A stretch of DNA of 64,000 nucleotides from Arabidopsis thaliana (taxonomy: Eukaryota; Streptophyta; Magnoliopsida; Brassicales; Brassicaceae), in contig NC_003074.8 in NCBI RefSeq assembly GCF_000001735.4, forward strand, positions 1,922,101 through 1,986,100, written 5' to 3'. Below the pieces are notes generated by a model. It was given only the letters and a program-made list of their open reading frames with translations. It was not told the DNA's origin and did not search any database. The position numbers were made by a program, and so were the translations under genes. Shown in pieces: positions 50,813 through 62,942 of this stretch. Each line of letters opens with the position of its first letter. The first letter of the stretch is position 1.

Positions 50813-53172
50813 TTATTCGCAGCAAATAGATTGGTTCTCTTTTTGCAGCTTCTCCCAAAGACACAAAATTAGTCTAGGAGTTTGGTAATGAACAAGAATG
50901 TAATTTGATTTACAATCACTGTTATGAAATCTTTTGTCATTGATGTACTTCACTCTTTTTATCGTCTGGTTGAATTGTTGAATCCATATCCCCATCGCCA
51001 CATCTTCCAGCTTGAAAAGCTTTCAACAAACAACATAAGAACAACGTCACTTATGATATCTAGGATTCGTTATATCTTAACTCTATGGTGATGAAACTAC
51101 AAAACTCACTCCAAGATCTCTTTGACGGTGACCCTTCACCACAAATTTCGCTATATCATGAGAGATGATGTAGCCAGGGCCATGTGCCCATGGAGGGTAT
51201 GAATCTAAAGGCCATTCCTTCACAAAGAGAAAGCCATATATGAGTCTCTAAGAGGATTAGAGCCCACAGAGGTGTGAGAAATATTGAGAAGTTTTACCTC
51301 TTTAGGGATAAACCATTTGCTGCCTTGTTCACGGTCCGGTGATGAATCAAATGAGATCAAACCGTACAGAAGGGCACTAGACGGTCTTTCTTCTAGACTT
51401 GATAGGAGCTCATCAATCCGTACAAACGCATCATCATCCGTCTTCATTATGTATTTTGCTGGGATGACTTTGGTCTGTATCAACATGGAGAAACATCCAT
51501 CAGAGAGGGATTAACCAAGACAAGGCAAGAAGTGATATCTCATAGTTTCTATGTTTGTGTAAACTACTAGTAGCTTACCCCGAGAATGCAAAGCGCAACT
51601 GTTTTCAAGCTAAGTAAACCATAGTAGTCAACAAATGGCATAAACTGAATGTCTCCATATGCCTTAGATTCTCTCCACATCTCTAAATTGACTTTTTCAT
51701 TTGTGTGCTGAGTAAAAGAAACGCCAAGTTAATGCTAAGATATGTATAAATCCAAGGAGGAATGTTAGCTTGCAGAGGTACTTACAAGGCCAATGAGAAA
51801 TCGAACAGCTACTTTGCCAGATCTTACTGCCTCGTATTGCATCCAAGATCTTCTCAATGCCATACGCCGCTTAAAATTATTTCCAGTGGAGAAAACACCC
51901 ACCAATAGTTCTATTCTTGTCCCGGAAAGAGATGGAGCTTTAAGTTTCTCTTCTATGATTAAAGATGCATGGTCATCGGGAATGGGCAGTCTTGTGGCTA
52001 AGACAGATAAAATTTTCAAACCACCTGAGACTTTGACTGCACTGACTAACCATGGCTCGAGCTTCTGAAAATTAGATATGTCAGTTTTAAACAAAGCAAC
52101 AACCTCAAAACTAACATGGTATAGTCATCCTTTACCTCCCTGTAAGCAAATGAAGTCTCGTGCCGCCCATTTATCGTCATATGAAAACCTTCTAAGCCAA
52201 ACCACAATGCGGCAGTGAAGGGACTCCCTTTGAGAAATGGAAAATTAGCATTTGAAAGAGAAAGTTCCATAGTTGCATCATCGTTGGAACTCTTTTCCGA
52301 AATGATTCTACCGGTCTGTTTGTTGCAGAGAGGAAGTTCATCAACTACAATGGTTGCCAAGAGACTTTTCAACAATCCATCGAGATGACATACAAGAGAA
52401 AAGATATGTGAGTTCTGTTACCTAAATGATTTTTCAATGATCCATGATATTGGCATCGCTCTTCGTTTCCCCAACCTAGCTTCTCTGTCCATGTATTTTG
52501 CACTATCGATGGTTTAGAAAAGTTCACATTGTAACGCAAGATTATTGGCCGACGAGTTTCTCCTGATAATCCCGAGCCAACGAGCTGAATCTGGAAGCTA
52601 CTAGAATGTTCATCAGGAATACCAACCAAAGTTATTGAAGAATCTTCAATTAAACCACAAGGAAGCTCAAGAAGTACATGACTTAAACCAGACAAATCCT
52701 TATCAAATGCAGTGACAAAATCCGGACAGATTCTTCTAATTTCCTTAGAGACCATACCAGAAGAATAAGCTCTCTTCTCTCTATTGATTTCTAAAACCAA
52801 ACCTTTCATTGCCAATGTAGCTTCTTCTATCCCTTGAGCAGTTTCTGGCAAAGCATCTGGCCTTTCAAGAAATGGACGCATTCGAGACCATACAAGCATT
52901 CCATTGGACACTTCTTCTTCTCCAAAAAAGCTCTTGTTTGAAAATAGATAATCAAGATCTTCCAAAGTCATAAAATGTGGCTTCTTTGCGGGTTCATGAA
53001 CACTCTCTCCTTCTATACTAGAATCATCCACAGTGTGAGTGTGATCAGATTGTTCATAACGGATGATGAAGATCAATGTAAGAACCATAATGGAGACTCC
53101 CACCGACCAATCCCTCATTCTGACTGAAGTGAAACCAAATTTGAATCTCACCACTGACATGAATTGCTTCAT
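50813..53172 (-). CDS. GALT3: Hydroxyproline O-galactosyltransferase, GT31 with galectin domain
   Basis: Golgi type II enzyme that adds the first galactose to hydroxyproline of arabinogalactan proteins. The start ATG is at 53170-53172 ([14 protein letters not shown]), just after an acceptor (ACTTTAG). An upstream in-frame ATG at 53217 lies in the preceding intron. A membrane anchor ([18 protein letters not shown]) sits at about residues 20-37. The galectin-like domain spans about 170-350 ([19 protein letters not shown], then [19 protein letters not shown]). The GT31 catalytic domain has [20 protein letters not shown] (51890-51940), the DxD motif [14 protein letters not shown] (about 51402-51450) and [18 protein letters not shown] (51145-51215). 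The last exon reads EDVAMGIW to SICCE with TAA at 50813-50815. Symbol from memory (At3g06440). Confidence 0.94.
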
Positions 53173-53984
53173 TGAGTAACCTAAAGTAAAACGCAGATTA
53201 CGAATTAGAGTTAGCATAATCCGATTCTTATTCTCACAATCCTAATAAAAGAAGAACTCAAACAATGGTCAACGAACTTTGGAACCGGTGTTGTATACTT
53301 CAGACATAACTAACCAGAGACATTTAAGCTAAAAGAAGAAAGATTAAACTGAATTGGTGCAGAAAGGATCAGTCTTTAATGGATATAAGGAGACCCAGAA
53401 GCAAGATCATAGTAAATTGTTGTTTACTATTACTTAGCACTAACAAAGAAATATAGCTCAAAAGAAAAACAGCTTAGTCACTGTTTCAATAGCTGAAAAG
53501 TTGTGTTTATTGTAAAATTGAGAAGCTTTACCCGTTTTATATTGAATTTCGATGATCTTTCAAGTACATAATTCATGAAGATCCAAGATCAGCCAAATGC
53601 AGTTTCAGAGCCCAGGCAGAGACGACGAAGGCCAGCTGAAGCAGAGAGCATCTTGTTGCTATAGGAAACGACGTTGTTTTATATAACAACGAAACGATGT
53701 CAGTTATTTACAATGAAAACGATGTCGTTTTAACTTTTTTGTATTGCTTTGTTTTGTACTCTTGGACTACTAACTAGGACTCTAATAATTTTTTTTGTCC
53801 ATTTTTTTGTACTTGGAGATCAAAATCATTTCAAATTTTCCTGAAATAAACAAATTCTCCGAGAGATAATCTTCTTTTCATTTCTTAAATCTCATAATGA
53901 CAGGCAAATGGAATAACTTGGCTATATAGGATTGGTTGGTTAGAACAAATATGAATAGAGAGAGAGACTACACTATACTGTTTA

Positions 53985-56900
53985 CTAAACAGACTTTCCT
54001 AAATTAGAAAGTCTCTGTTCTCCTCCTCCACCACCCGTGGCGGATCGTGGACTGAACGGAGCTCTTCCAGCGGACGATCGTGGACTAATCTCTCCACCTC
54101 CTCTGAAATCACTTAAGCTCCGAATGTACACTTTCTCCGACACCCTTGGATTCTGAAAACTCACCACTCTTCTCATCAACTCCACTCCTCCTCCCGCCGG
54201 CGAACCTACCGTCGATCCACTTCCTCCACCGCCTAGCTTCAAGCTGCTCACTTTCCTTATCTCTCCTCTGCTTCTCGTAAACATTCCGTCCATCACTTCT
54301 CCACTATCCGCAAACGACGTCGCACGGCTCACTTCCCCTTCCTGCACACAACCACGAAGAAACCAGTATATTACCGGTATGTTCTCGATAAAGCCTTAAG
54401 CTTTTGAAGAGAAGAAGAAGAGAATTAATTACCGGTTTGAGATTGAATGATAAGATAGCAGGTGCTTCTTCATACTCTGCAGCATCCAAGTCTTGAAGAT
54501 GAGCTCCTTTGAAGAAATTAGGCAACACATATTGCCTAACTGGAACAAGAAACATTATCATCAACGGGAACAAAACTCCGGCCACCGGAACCCACGTGAT
54601 GCCAAAGCAGACCAGTAAGTAAGCGGTTTGAAACAGAGTAAACATCGCCATTGTCTTAAACGGAACCGTTTCAATAAACACAGCATGATTATCCTCAAGA
54701 ACTCTGCACAAAAAAAGAGACCAAAGTTCACAGAGACCATGAGAATACACCAACAACAAGATTTTCAGATTGATGAAGAAAGGTTTGTTTTTTACTTGAA
54801 TCTTCTACTTGGGGCAGTGAAGAGAAGCACGATCCTTTCCCAGAATTGATTCCCTGGGAGGCTTTCGATTGCCATGTAAGCGAAGTAACCCCAAAGAACC
54901 GAGCTTGGGATTCTTTTGATCAAAGGCATTGCTGCAACACATCCAGCCACCATCATAGCTTGAAGAAAGTTGCTTACTCTTTGTTCTTTTACTTCTACTG
55001 GCAGAATATTCTCCACTTCCGTCTCTATATCGAACACTGTTTCATCGACCAGTGCATCGGCGTTTGAAGCCTTTTGAATATGTGACTGCTTGAGTCCTTG
55101 AATCTGATATTGCACCGTGCTTGATCAGGGATGAGTTAAAAAGGTCAAATTATAAACTAATATATAGATGATACCAACATACCCGAGAAGGCTCTTGGTG
55201 TATCAGAGGGCTCTGCATTTGTTGGTAAGCTTCTTCCATGCTTCCATAGACTTCTCCAATTGTTGCATTGTTTCTGATGCATTTACGCGCAGCTGCCACG
55301 AGTTTGTTTCGAAGTAACTGCACATCAACCAGTTTTTAAATGCCTTTTGAGAAATACAATTGAAGGCCTACATAAAACACACTACAATATGTAATCAAAC
55401 CTGGTGATTCAGTGTTGCCAAGCTTTTTGTGTGCATTGGAGACTGAGGGATGACACCATTGGATGGAGGAATTCCGATGAGACCGCAAAGGATTGTCTAC
55501 AAAAGAAGAGTTCCAACCTTTCATATTTCGTAACTGGTCAAGTCAATAAATCAGTCAAGAAAAACATACACTTCATCTCTTACCAAGAAACCTAGAAGAA
55601 ACAGATCATAATGGTAAGCAGGAGGCTTTCTCAGATTGAAATCTTCCTGCTGTGCGAGCTGCGAGGCTACACTATGGTCAAAGTAGTAAAGAACCGCAAT
55701 CATTGACGCTGGAACAACCGCTAAAAGAATGTAAAGCACAGGTACATCCACCATCTCCTGCAGTTTATTCATCATGCACTTTCATGAATATCAACATGAA
55801 GCATTAATAGTAAAGAGAATAATAAGTGTAGAGGAAGTGATTAGTGCCTTAATGACAGTCCAATTCTGATATGCACCAGGAGACCATGGATTAGGACTAA
55901 CAAGACGTCTTGGTATCCCTTGAGGAACACTTTTCCAAGGTATGTATGATATACAAGTCCACACTACCACCATTACTGGAACACCATAATCTGCTATAAA
56001 CCCACGTAACCATTCTGCAATGACAAGGATACCGATGTTCCTGAGGTTCTTGCTTGGAGAAGTAAATGACTTTTAGACAGATTTTTTTGGTTTTTGATTC
56101 ACTGTTTGAATAAATATCAAGGTTCCTTACCAGCACCAAATCTCCAAGACCTTGCTTTTCGGCTTTTTAGTCCAGTATAGAGAAGTCCAGAAGACAAAAC
56201 CAAACCGAACATTCCATTTGCAAACACCCAAGCAGGTTGAAACTCAGCTGATCTTGGATTTGTTCTTCCGGGGACACCAAACTCATCCACAATGCCCTGA
56301 AAAGTAGAGTTTCAACATAAAGGAATGCCTTTGGTGCAAATGCTAGTATAAGTTGTGAATGTAATTGATAAAGAAAGCTCTTTTACTTACTCTAATGGCT
56401 TCTTGCATGAAAAGCATGGCTATTAGAATACCAAACAGTTCCCCAGCAAGTCGAGTGAATCGATTGATGAAGGTGCAAGCGCCTAATACAGCTAACAAGA
56501 ACAACAACAGCCCCGTCCACAAGCAAACCCTTAAAAAGAAATCATCCATGAAAAACAAAAAGGACAATGCCCCTCTCATAAATTTTTGAGACTTTAAAAG
56601 CTTTTGAAAGGAACTGAGCTATGCAAAGAGAAAAACTTGAGTTTACCATCCGGTCCACGCTAGAAAGAGATTAGAGCCCAAATCCGTTCTACTTTTAGCA
56701 AAATTGAACATGAAGGTGTACATTATAACAGTAGGCTCTGCAACACCAAGAATCAACAATGGTTGTCCACCAATAATGGAATGTATCACTCCACATAATG
56801 CAGTCGAAACTAAGGTTTGAACAGCGGTAATCTTCCCATCTTGTTGCAAAAGAAACAAAACACACAAGTTTTCTGTTACTCTCACAATAATCAAAGACAG

Positions 56901-57203
56901 ATTATTTGAATGAGGGAACAAAAAGAGTTATCATATACCAGTATCTCTTTCCAACTGTTCTCCAAATGTAATCACCGGAATAGCGGATGCAAAGAATATG
57001 TAAGTTGTTGGTGCCAGAATCCTATAATATTTTTGCATAAATTAAGTTACTATCAAAGCTCAAGCATCAACATTTCCTGAAAAATGAATATACCTAAATC
57101 CAGCTCTGAGACCACTGATCCAATCTTGCTTGTAGCAGTTGAGTCTCCCTTTGACATCTTTCTTTATACCCTGAAACGGGACAAAGCTCTCTGCTTCGTC
57201 CAT
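53985..57203 (-). CDS. BOR3: Boron (borate) efflux transporter, SLC4/BOR family
   Basis: Plasma-membrane anion-exchanger-like protein that exports borate. ATG 57201-57203 ([20 protein letters not shown]) is followed by about twelve exons. Family segments visible: [25 protein letters not shown] (57020-57110), [18 protein letters not shown] (56720-56770), [19 protein letters not shown] (56200-56260), [10 protein letters not shown] (55590-55610), [18 protein letters not shown] (55420-55480) and [25 protein letters not shown] (54830-54900). The C-terminal tail is Gly/Ser/Arg-rich with stop TAG at 53985-53987. Borate transporters of this family are regulated by boron-triggered translation control and endocytosis. 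I did not find a clear AUGUAA element in the short leader visible here. Confidence 0.95.
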
Positions 57204-58784
57204 GTAGATTTGGTGTGTTCAAGTTTTCAGTGTCCTACAAAACAACACTCAGTTCTGTTAAAACTCAAAACCCAGGATTATGATGCATGATTAAGATAAA
57301 GCATGTAGTAACCAAGATAGGAAATCTGATACAACTAGAATGATTTAGATTGAAAAAAATTCCAATAGTGTAACCAAAATAAACAAAGAGTAACGAATAA
57401 ATCTTAATACCCTTTTAATTACTAAGAAACTCAGATCCGAATACAAATATTTGCAGGAACCTTAAAAGAAACCCAAAGAAATGTCTTCAAAAGCGTTAAT
57501 TGCGGAGGATGTCTTTAAAAGGAGTTATGTAGATTTGATAATGGGTGATTTGGCAAACAAAAAGGTGAGAACTTTACAACACATTTAGTACGGAAAGCTC
57601 ATAGAAAAATCAAAAGCTGGCGAGAAGTAAAAAAGTCATGGGATCTCTGAGCTTGGATTCAAGAATGACTGAGAGAGAAAGAAAGAAAAACACTTACCAG
57701 AGACAAATCAGCTCAAAATGACTAAAGGAACACAACTTTAGAAGACTGAGAGAAAATAGCTTTCGTTTTCTAGGCTTGACCTCTCTAGTCTCTATACAAG
57801 AGCCGTGGGAGATTTTTTATCAGTTAAAAACTACTGCTGGAGGAGAAAAAAACAACAGTAAAATTGGATTTTAAAAAAGGGAAGAGAGTGTGATGTGTTG
57901 AGATCTGATGAGAGGAGAGAGATGTCTGTCTCTGTGTCTCTTTGACTCCGGTTTCAGACAATGCTCGTGATTGGTTTTGTACACTTCTTCCGCCTAACAC
58001 GGCGTTTAAATGTCTCTTATCACTCTTTTACCAATTTTTCTATAAATGAGATTAAGTTAAGAGTCAAGTTGGTTCATTTATCTCATTCTCATCTCTTCCA
58101 AACTAAGACATTTTTAGATTTTTGAGTCATACATTTTTCTCGGATTGATGAATTGGAATCTTTTTCCAAAAACATGTCACATTTTCTGACAATGACGATT
58201 TACTTGATTTAATGGGTTTTTAGTTTTTTACAAATTCTTTGGACGAATTTTCCTAATAAATATCTTCTATTTACTAGCTAGTGGCATCCTAATCTACAGT
58301 ACTAATGGGCGGTGATTTCCAGCACTCACTGATTAGAAAATACTAGTTTGCTAACCATTTTTTATAGTATTCATTTTTCTCGCATAATTTATACTATAAT
58401 TTTAATTCACTCTACAAACATCTTTTTTTTTTTCTTTTGTAATACACTCTTTTGTATTTTATTAAGATACGAAACACATACATCAAGCTAAAAAGGTCAT
58501 AGACAACAAACTAGCCAAAGCAAAACATAAAACCTAAGACTTTTCAAAACGAAAAGCCCAACTATGAAGCCCAACAAGAAGAAACCGCATCAGAAGAGAT
58601 ATCAATCTTATTCTTAGCCCAACACATTACCAAAAAGAAATCTTATTCTTAGCCCAACAAGCAGAGAGAGAGAGAGACTCAGACTACCTTAGGGATCCGT
58701 TTTTCAACTTTCCCCCAATTTCTCTCCAGAAATCGAATCGAACTTTGTTCTTCTTCTTCGTCCAAGCTTTAGAATCGAAAATCG
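57204..58784. other. Divergent region between BOR3 and the SDE2-like gene
   Basis: BOR3 leader exons with a 5'-UTR intron (acceptor TTTTGTAG near 57236-57243) lie at the left. The leader of the SDE2-like gene (about 58690-58784) lies at the right. Between them, about 58430-58670 resembles the 3' tail of a minus-strand transcript: an oligo-T tract at 58423-58434 lies beside a minus-strand AATAAAA. A 20-base unit (ATCTTATTCTTAGCCCAACA) occurs twice, near 58604 and 58640. I cannot assign it to a family. Confidence 0.45.
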
Positions 58785-59955
58785 ATGGCGGATCAAAGTT
58801 GTAAGCCGTTGCAGTTTTTCGTGAGACTACTCGACGGAAAATCAGTAACCCTAACCTTTTCCTCTCCGATAGCGTGTGGCGAGCAGATCAAGCAGCGGAT
58901 CTTCGAGCAAACGAAGATTCCGACGCATCTACAGAGATTGATAAGCGGAGGATTCCAAATCCCCGGCGCATCCGCGATTTCTCAGTCTGACACCACCATG
59001 AATCTTGTCCTGTCCCTCCGTGGAGGCAAAGGTGGACTCGGATCGTTACTTCGTAATGTGGTTATGAAAGCTGGACAGAAGAAGACAAACAATTTCGATT
59101 CGTGTAGGGATATGAGTGAACGGAGATGTAAACGCCGAGAACAGGCTTCAGGAGTGGAAGGATGGTGAATAAGGGAGGAATTTTGAGAAAAAGGCTCTTG
59201 AGTATCTGAAGGAGCAATCCAATAATGCTAAACAAGGTGTTGGAGATGGAGCTACGCAGAAGAATGTCAACAAGTATAAGGGGGGATCTGATAAGTGTAT
59301 TTTGGCTGTGCATTTGGCTTTGAACGAAACTTTCAAGAATGGGAATAAGAGAAAAGGGAAGAAGATGGGTACTGCAGAATCTGAAAAATCGAAACGAATC
59401 AAAATATGGAATGGAAAGAGAGCTGTTGAAGATAGTGACAGTGATGATAGCAGTGACGAGGAAGATGAGAAATCTGTTGTTGGTGGTCAAGTTGATTCAG
59501 ATCATAAGGATACTGATGAAAGCTCAGGCTCTGTTTTGGATGGATCCCATGATGGTGAGAACGACTTTGTAGTGCACCAAAGTTCAGATGTAGTTAAGGG
59601 AGAGATCACGGTTGTTCAAAGAATTAACGAAGAGAAGATGGATGATTTTGCTGTTGCTGATGCAATGGATCAACTTGAAAAGGTGGAGAAATCAAGTGGA
59701 AACGATGATTTTGTCGTAAAGAGAGGAGGAACTGCGAAAGAAAGAGTGTGTTGCAAACCTGTTGAACCGCTTAACTTTGCTGAGTTCAAAGCAGCCACAG
59801 ATATGGAGGTTTTGGGGATGGAGAGATTGAAGACTGAGCTTCAGTCACGCGGTCTGAAATGCAGAGGGACATTGCGAGAGCGAGCTGCGAGGCTATTTTT
59901 ACTTAAATCAACGCCCCTCGATAAGCTCCCGAAGAAATTACTGGCCAAGAAATGA
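58785..59955 (+). pseudogene. SDE2-like protein gene (ubiquitin-like plus SAP domain), intronless and broken
   Basis: ATG 58785 opens MADQSCKPLQFFVRLLDGKS, a ubiquitin-like fold ending in LSLRGGKGGLGSLL. The GG-KGG site is where SDE2 precursors are cleaved to release the lysine-led fragment that joins spliceosomes. After residue ~110 (CRDMS) the frame shifts through a small deletion near 59116-59128 and ends at 59168. A second lesion, an in-frame TAA, lies at about 59168-59170 in the alternative frame. Downstream the coding pattern resumes without interruption to 59955: acidic Ser/Asp region, then a C-terminal SAP-type domain (ERLKTELQSRGLKCRGTLRERAA, split here as read at 59818-59890). No introns interrupt it, which suggests a retrocopy. 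It corresponds to At3g06455, I believe. A truncated ubiquitin-like peptide could still be made. Confidence 0.7.
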
Positions 59956-60580
59956 AGACCAACATCCATCTTCAAAAAGATTACACCCTTTTGAAGTTTT
60001 TTGGCTTGTAGTTCAAATCATACAAGCCATTATGTAAATAAGAAATGTGTGTTAGATGACAAGGCCTAGGAGTTCAAATGTTTCAGTTATCTTTGGTTAA
60101 GTCCCTACCGAAATGGGTTCTAAGCCCAAATGTTTTAAAAACCTATAGCCTTATTTGAAAAAACGACAATTTTCAGTCACCAAGCCTAAACTTCCTCTTA
60201 TTAAAGACAAGTTTTTCTCCTTTTAAAACACCATTAGCATTAATCATCATCACATTGATAACTAGATTTTACGATATTACCTTCCCACGTTATGCTTATG
60301 CATGATAAAAAAATATTGATGATGCATTCATTACGATATTACCTTCCCACGTTATTCAAATTGGTAAGCCTCTGATGACCCCATCGTCTCTCTCCCATAT
60401 CAGTGCCGGGAAACCGGAGCAGTTGCGTGACTTAGAGTATTCATGACGCAATGGCACCGTTGTACTTCATGTTCCAAAACAAATAAGAAGACGCAACGCC
60501 ACCATCCGTTTACTCCATTAGTATGTGTATATAAGCCATATCAAACTTCAACTCCTCCAAACTAACTTCGCTAGAGAATA
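59956..60580. other. Promoter region of the first ELO gene
   Basis: A 25-bp direct repeat (TTACGATATTACCTTCCCAC + GTTAT) occurs at 60269-60293 and 60331-60355. Homology to the second ELO promoter starts right after it (60357, ATTGGTAAGCCTCTGAT). No gene is seen. Confidence 0.6.
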
Positions 60581-61477
60581 ATGGCATCTGTTTACTCCAC
60601 CCTAACCTACTGGCTCGTCCACCACCCCTACATTGCCAACTTCACGTGGACCGAAGGTGAAACACTAGGCTCCACCGTTTTCTTTGTCTTTGTCGTCGTC
60701 TCCCTTTACCTCTCCGCCACATTCCTCCTCCGATACACCGTCGATTCACTCCCCACACTCGGTCCCCGCATTCTCAAACCAATCACAGCCGTTCACAGCC
60801 TCATTCTCTTCCTCCTCTCCTTAACCATGGCCGTTGGTTGCACTCTCTCCCTAATCTCTTCCTCGGACCCGAAGGCGCGTCTCTTCGACGCCGTTTGTTT
60901 CCCCCTCGACGTGAAACCTAAGGGACCGCTTTTCTTTTGGGCTCAAGTCTTTTACCTCTCGAAGATCCTTGAGTTCGTAGACACACTTCTCATCATACTC
61001 AACAAATCAATCCAACGGCTCTCGTTCCTCCACGTCTACCACCACGCAACGGTTGTGATTTTGTGCTACCTCTGGTTACGAACACGTCAATCGATGTTTC
61101 CTGTTGGGCTCGTGTTGAACTCGACGGTCCATGTGATTATGTACGGGTACTATTTCCTCTGCGCTATCGGATCGAGGCCCAAGTGGAAGAAGTTGGTGAC
61201 GAATTTTCAAATGGTTCAGTTTGCTTTCGGCATGGGGTTAGGAGCCGCTTGGATGCTCCCAGAGCATTATTTCGGGTCGGGTTGCGCCGGGATTTGGACA
61301 GTTTATTTCAATGGTGTGTTTACTGCTTCTCTATTGGCTCTCTTCTACAACTTCCACTCCAAGAACTATGAGAAGACTACAACGTCGCCTTTGTATAAGA
61401 TCGAATCCTTTATATTTATTCACGGAGAGAGGTGGGCAAATAAAGCGATTACATTATTTTCCAAGAAAAACGATTAA
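60581..61477 (+). CDS. ELO-type fatty acid elongase condensing enzyme (GNS1/SUR4 family), copy 1
   Basis: Single exon, 298 residues, from MASVYSTLTYWLVHHPYI to TLFSKKND. ELO proteins are multi-pass ER membrane enzymes that condense malonyl-CoA with long acyl-CoA. The histidine box LHVYHHATVV (61030-61060) is intact, as are KILEFVDTLLIIL upstream of it and STVHVIMYGYYFLCAIG (61119-61170). There are about seven hydrophobic segments. The C-terminus lacks a clear di-lysine signal but ends in KK-rich FSKKND. It is a tandem paralogue of the gene at 62106; the extra tail from about residue 267 (TTTSPLYKIESFIFIHGERW) is specific to this copy. Plants make most very-long-chain fatty acids with unrelated FAE1-type enzymes, so the role of ELO genes here is less settled. 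Confidence 0.93.
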   Translation: MASVYSTLTYWLVHHPYIANFTWTEGETLGSTVFFVFVVVSLYLSATFLLRYTVDSLPTLGPRILKPITAVHSLILFLLSLTMAVGCTLSLISSSDPKARLFDAVCFPLDVKPKGPLFFWAQVFYLSKILEFVDTLLIILNKSIQRLSFLHVYHHATVVILCYLWLRTRQSMFPVGLVLNSTVHVIMYGYYFLCAIGSRPKWKKLVTNFQMVQFAFGMGLGAAWMLPEHYFGSGCAGIWTVYFNGVFTASLLALFYNFHSKNYEKTTTSPLYKIESFIFIHGERWANKAITLFSKKND

Positions 61478-62105
61478 ATTGTCATGATTATTATATATAT
61501 ATCTAGTTTGGATATGTTGATGTGTGTTGTTAGTTGTTACTGTAAAATGTTGGGATGCATGGTTTGAAATTGTTTTATATATTAACGAATAAGATGACAA
61601 AATATATAAAAATGTCACATAAAATCATCATGATCGTCTGATTCTTCTTATTGCATACATCTTTCTATACAACATTTGCCAACCAACGTTTCTTTAAAGG
61701 ATTGGACACTGAGATTAGTTCTATAATATTTTTTATGCCTACCAGTGTTGGTTCATCAACCACTGGTCGTACCAAACCCTCTCTTTATGATAATGGAGGA
61801 GAGAGTGACCACGGTTTTTAAGAGCCGCCGCTGCTACAATGGGCCTATCTCGTAGTCCTCATAAACCGGGCTAGAACTACGGGCTACGGCGGCGTGGCCC
61901 AATTCAACAAATAACAACAACAGTAGCATATCATCTAAATATAATATTATACGATACTATACTTAAAAAAGATAAAAACAAGATCCTCTGGGACCCACTT
62001 TCATGAAAATTAGCCAATTGGGTAAGCCTTTGATCCTTCATCTCTCGCTAAACCATATCTTCAAACGTCAACTCCCCAAACTTCGTCGGCGATTCACCGG
62101 AGGCT
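61478..62105. other. Spacer between the ELO genes
   Basis: Contains the 3' UTR of copy 1, the RH40 tail remnant (61750-61900) and the copy 2 promoter. Homology with the copy 1 promoter begins near 62018 (ATTGGGTAAGCCTTTGAT). Confidence 0.7.
61750..61900 (-). pseudogene. Decayed duplicate of the RH40 3' coding end
   Basis: GGTTCATCAACCACTGGTCG (61750 on) matches 63603-63622 at the RH40 stop. Further in, CATAAACCGGGCTAGAACTACG matches 63798 on (rich in RS-domain codons), and CTACGGCGGCGTGGCC matches 63961 on. Large internal deletions have removed most of the region between, and stops interrupt it. It has the same orientation and order relative to the ELO gene as the real RH40. Confidence 0.8.
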
Positions 62106-62942
62106 ATGGCATCAATTTACTCCTCTTTAACCTACTGGCTCGTTAACCACCCCTACATCTCCAATTTTACTTGGATCGAAGGTGAAACCCTAGGCTCCAC
62201 CGTCTTTTTCGTATCCGTCGTAGTCTCCGTTTACCTCTCCGCCACGTTCCTCCTCCGATCCGCCATCGATTCACTCCCATCACTCAGTCCACGTATCCTC
62301 AAACCGATCACAGCCGTCCACAGCCTAATCCTCTGTCTCCTCTCCTTAGTCATGGCCGTCGGTTGCACTCTCTCAATAACCTCATCTCACGCGTCTTCAG
62401 ATCCGATGGCGCGTTTCCTTCACGCGATTTGCTTTCCCGTCGACGTTAAACCTAACGGACCGCTTTTCTTCTGGGCTCAAGTCTTCTACCTCTCGAAGAT
62501 CCTCGAGTTCGGAGACACGATCCTCATCATACTCGGCAAATCAATCCAACGGCTATCCTTCCTCCACGTGTACCACCACGCGACGGTTGTGGTCATGTGT
62601 TATCTCTGGCTCCGAACTCGCCAATCGATGTTTCCGATTGCGCTCGTGACGAATTCGACGGTACACGTCATCATGTACGGTTACTACTTCCTCTGCGCCG
62701 TTGGATCGAGGCCCAAGTGGAAGAGATTGGTGACGGATTGTCAGATTGTTCAGTTTGTTTTCAGTTTCGGGTTATCCGGTTGGATGCTCCGAGAGCACTT
62801 ATTCGGGTCGGGTTGCACCGGGATTTGGGGATGGTGTTTCAACGCTGCATTTAATGCTTCTCTTTTGGCTCTCTTTTCCAACTTCCATTCAAAGAATTAT
62901 GTCAAGAAGCCAACGAGAGAGGATGGCAAAAAAAGCGATTAG
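62106..62942 (+). CDS. ELO-type fatty acid elongase condensing enzyme, copy 2
   Basis: Single exon, 278 residues, MASIYSSLTYWLVNHPYI to KKPTREDGKKSD. It has the same His box LHVYHHATVV (62560-62590), SKILEFGDTILIIL before it and TNSTVHVIMYGYYFLCAVG after it. The C-terminus KKSD (-4, -3 lysines) fits an ER retrieval KKXX signal. It differs from copy 1 by a four-residue insertion (SHAS) in the second loop and a shorter tail. I recall the pair as At3g06460 and At3g06470. No intron is seen. Confidence 0.93.
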   Translation: MASIYSSLTYWLVNHPYISNFTWIEGETLGSTVFFVSVVVSVYLSATFLLRSAIDSLPSLSPRILKPITAVHSLILCLLSLVMAVGCTLSITSSHASSDPMARFLHAICFPVDVKPNGPLFFWAQVFYLSKILEFGDTILIILGKSIQRLSFLHVYHHATVVVMCYLWLRTRQSMFPIALVTNSTVHVIMYGYYFLCAVGSRPKWKRLVTDCQIVQFVFSFGLSGWMLREHLFGSGCTGIWGWCFNAAFNASLLALFSNFHSKNYVKKPTREDGKKSD

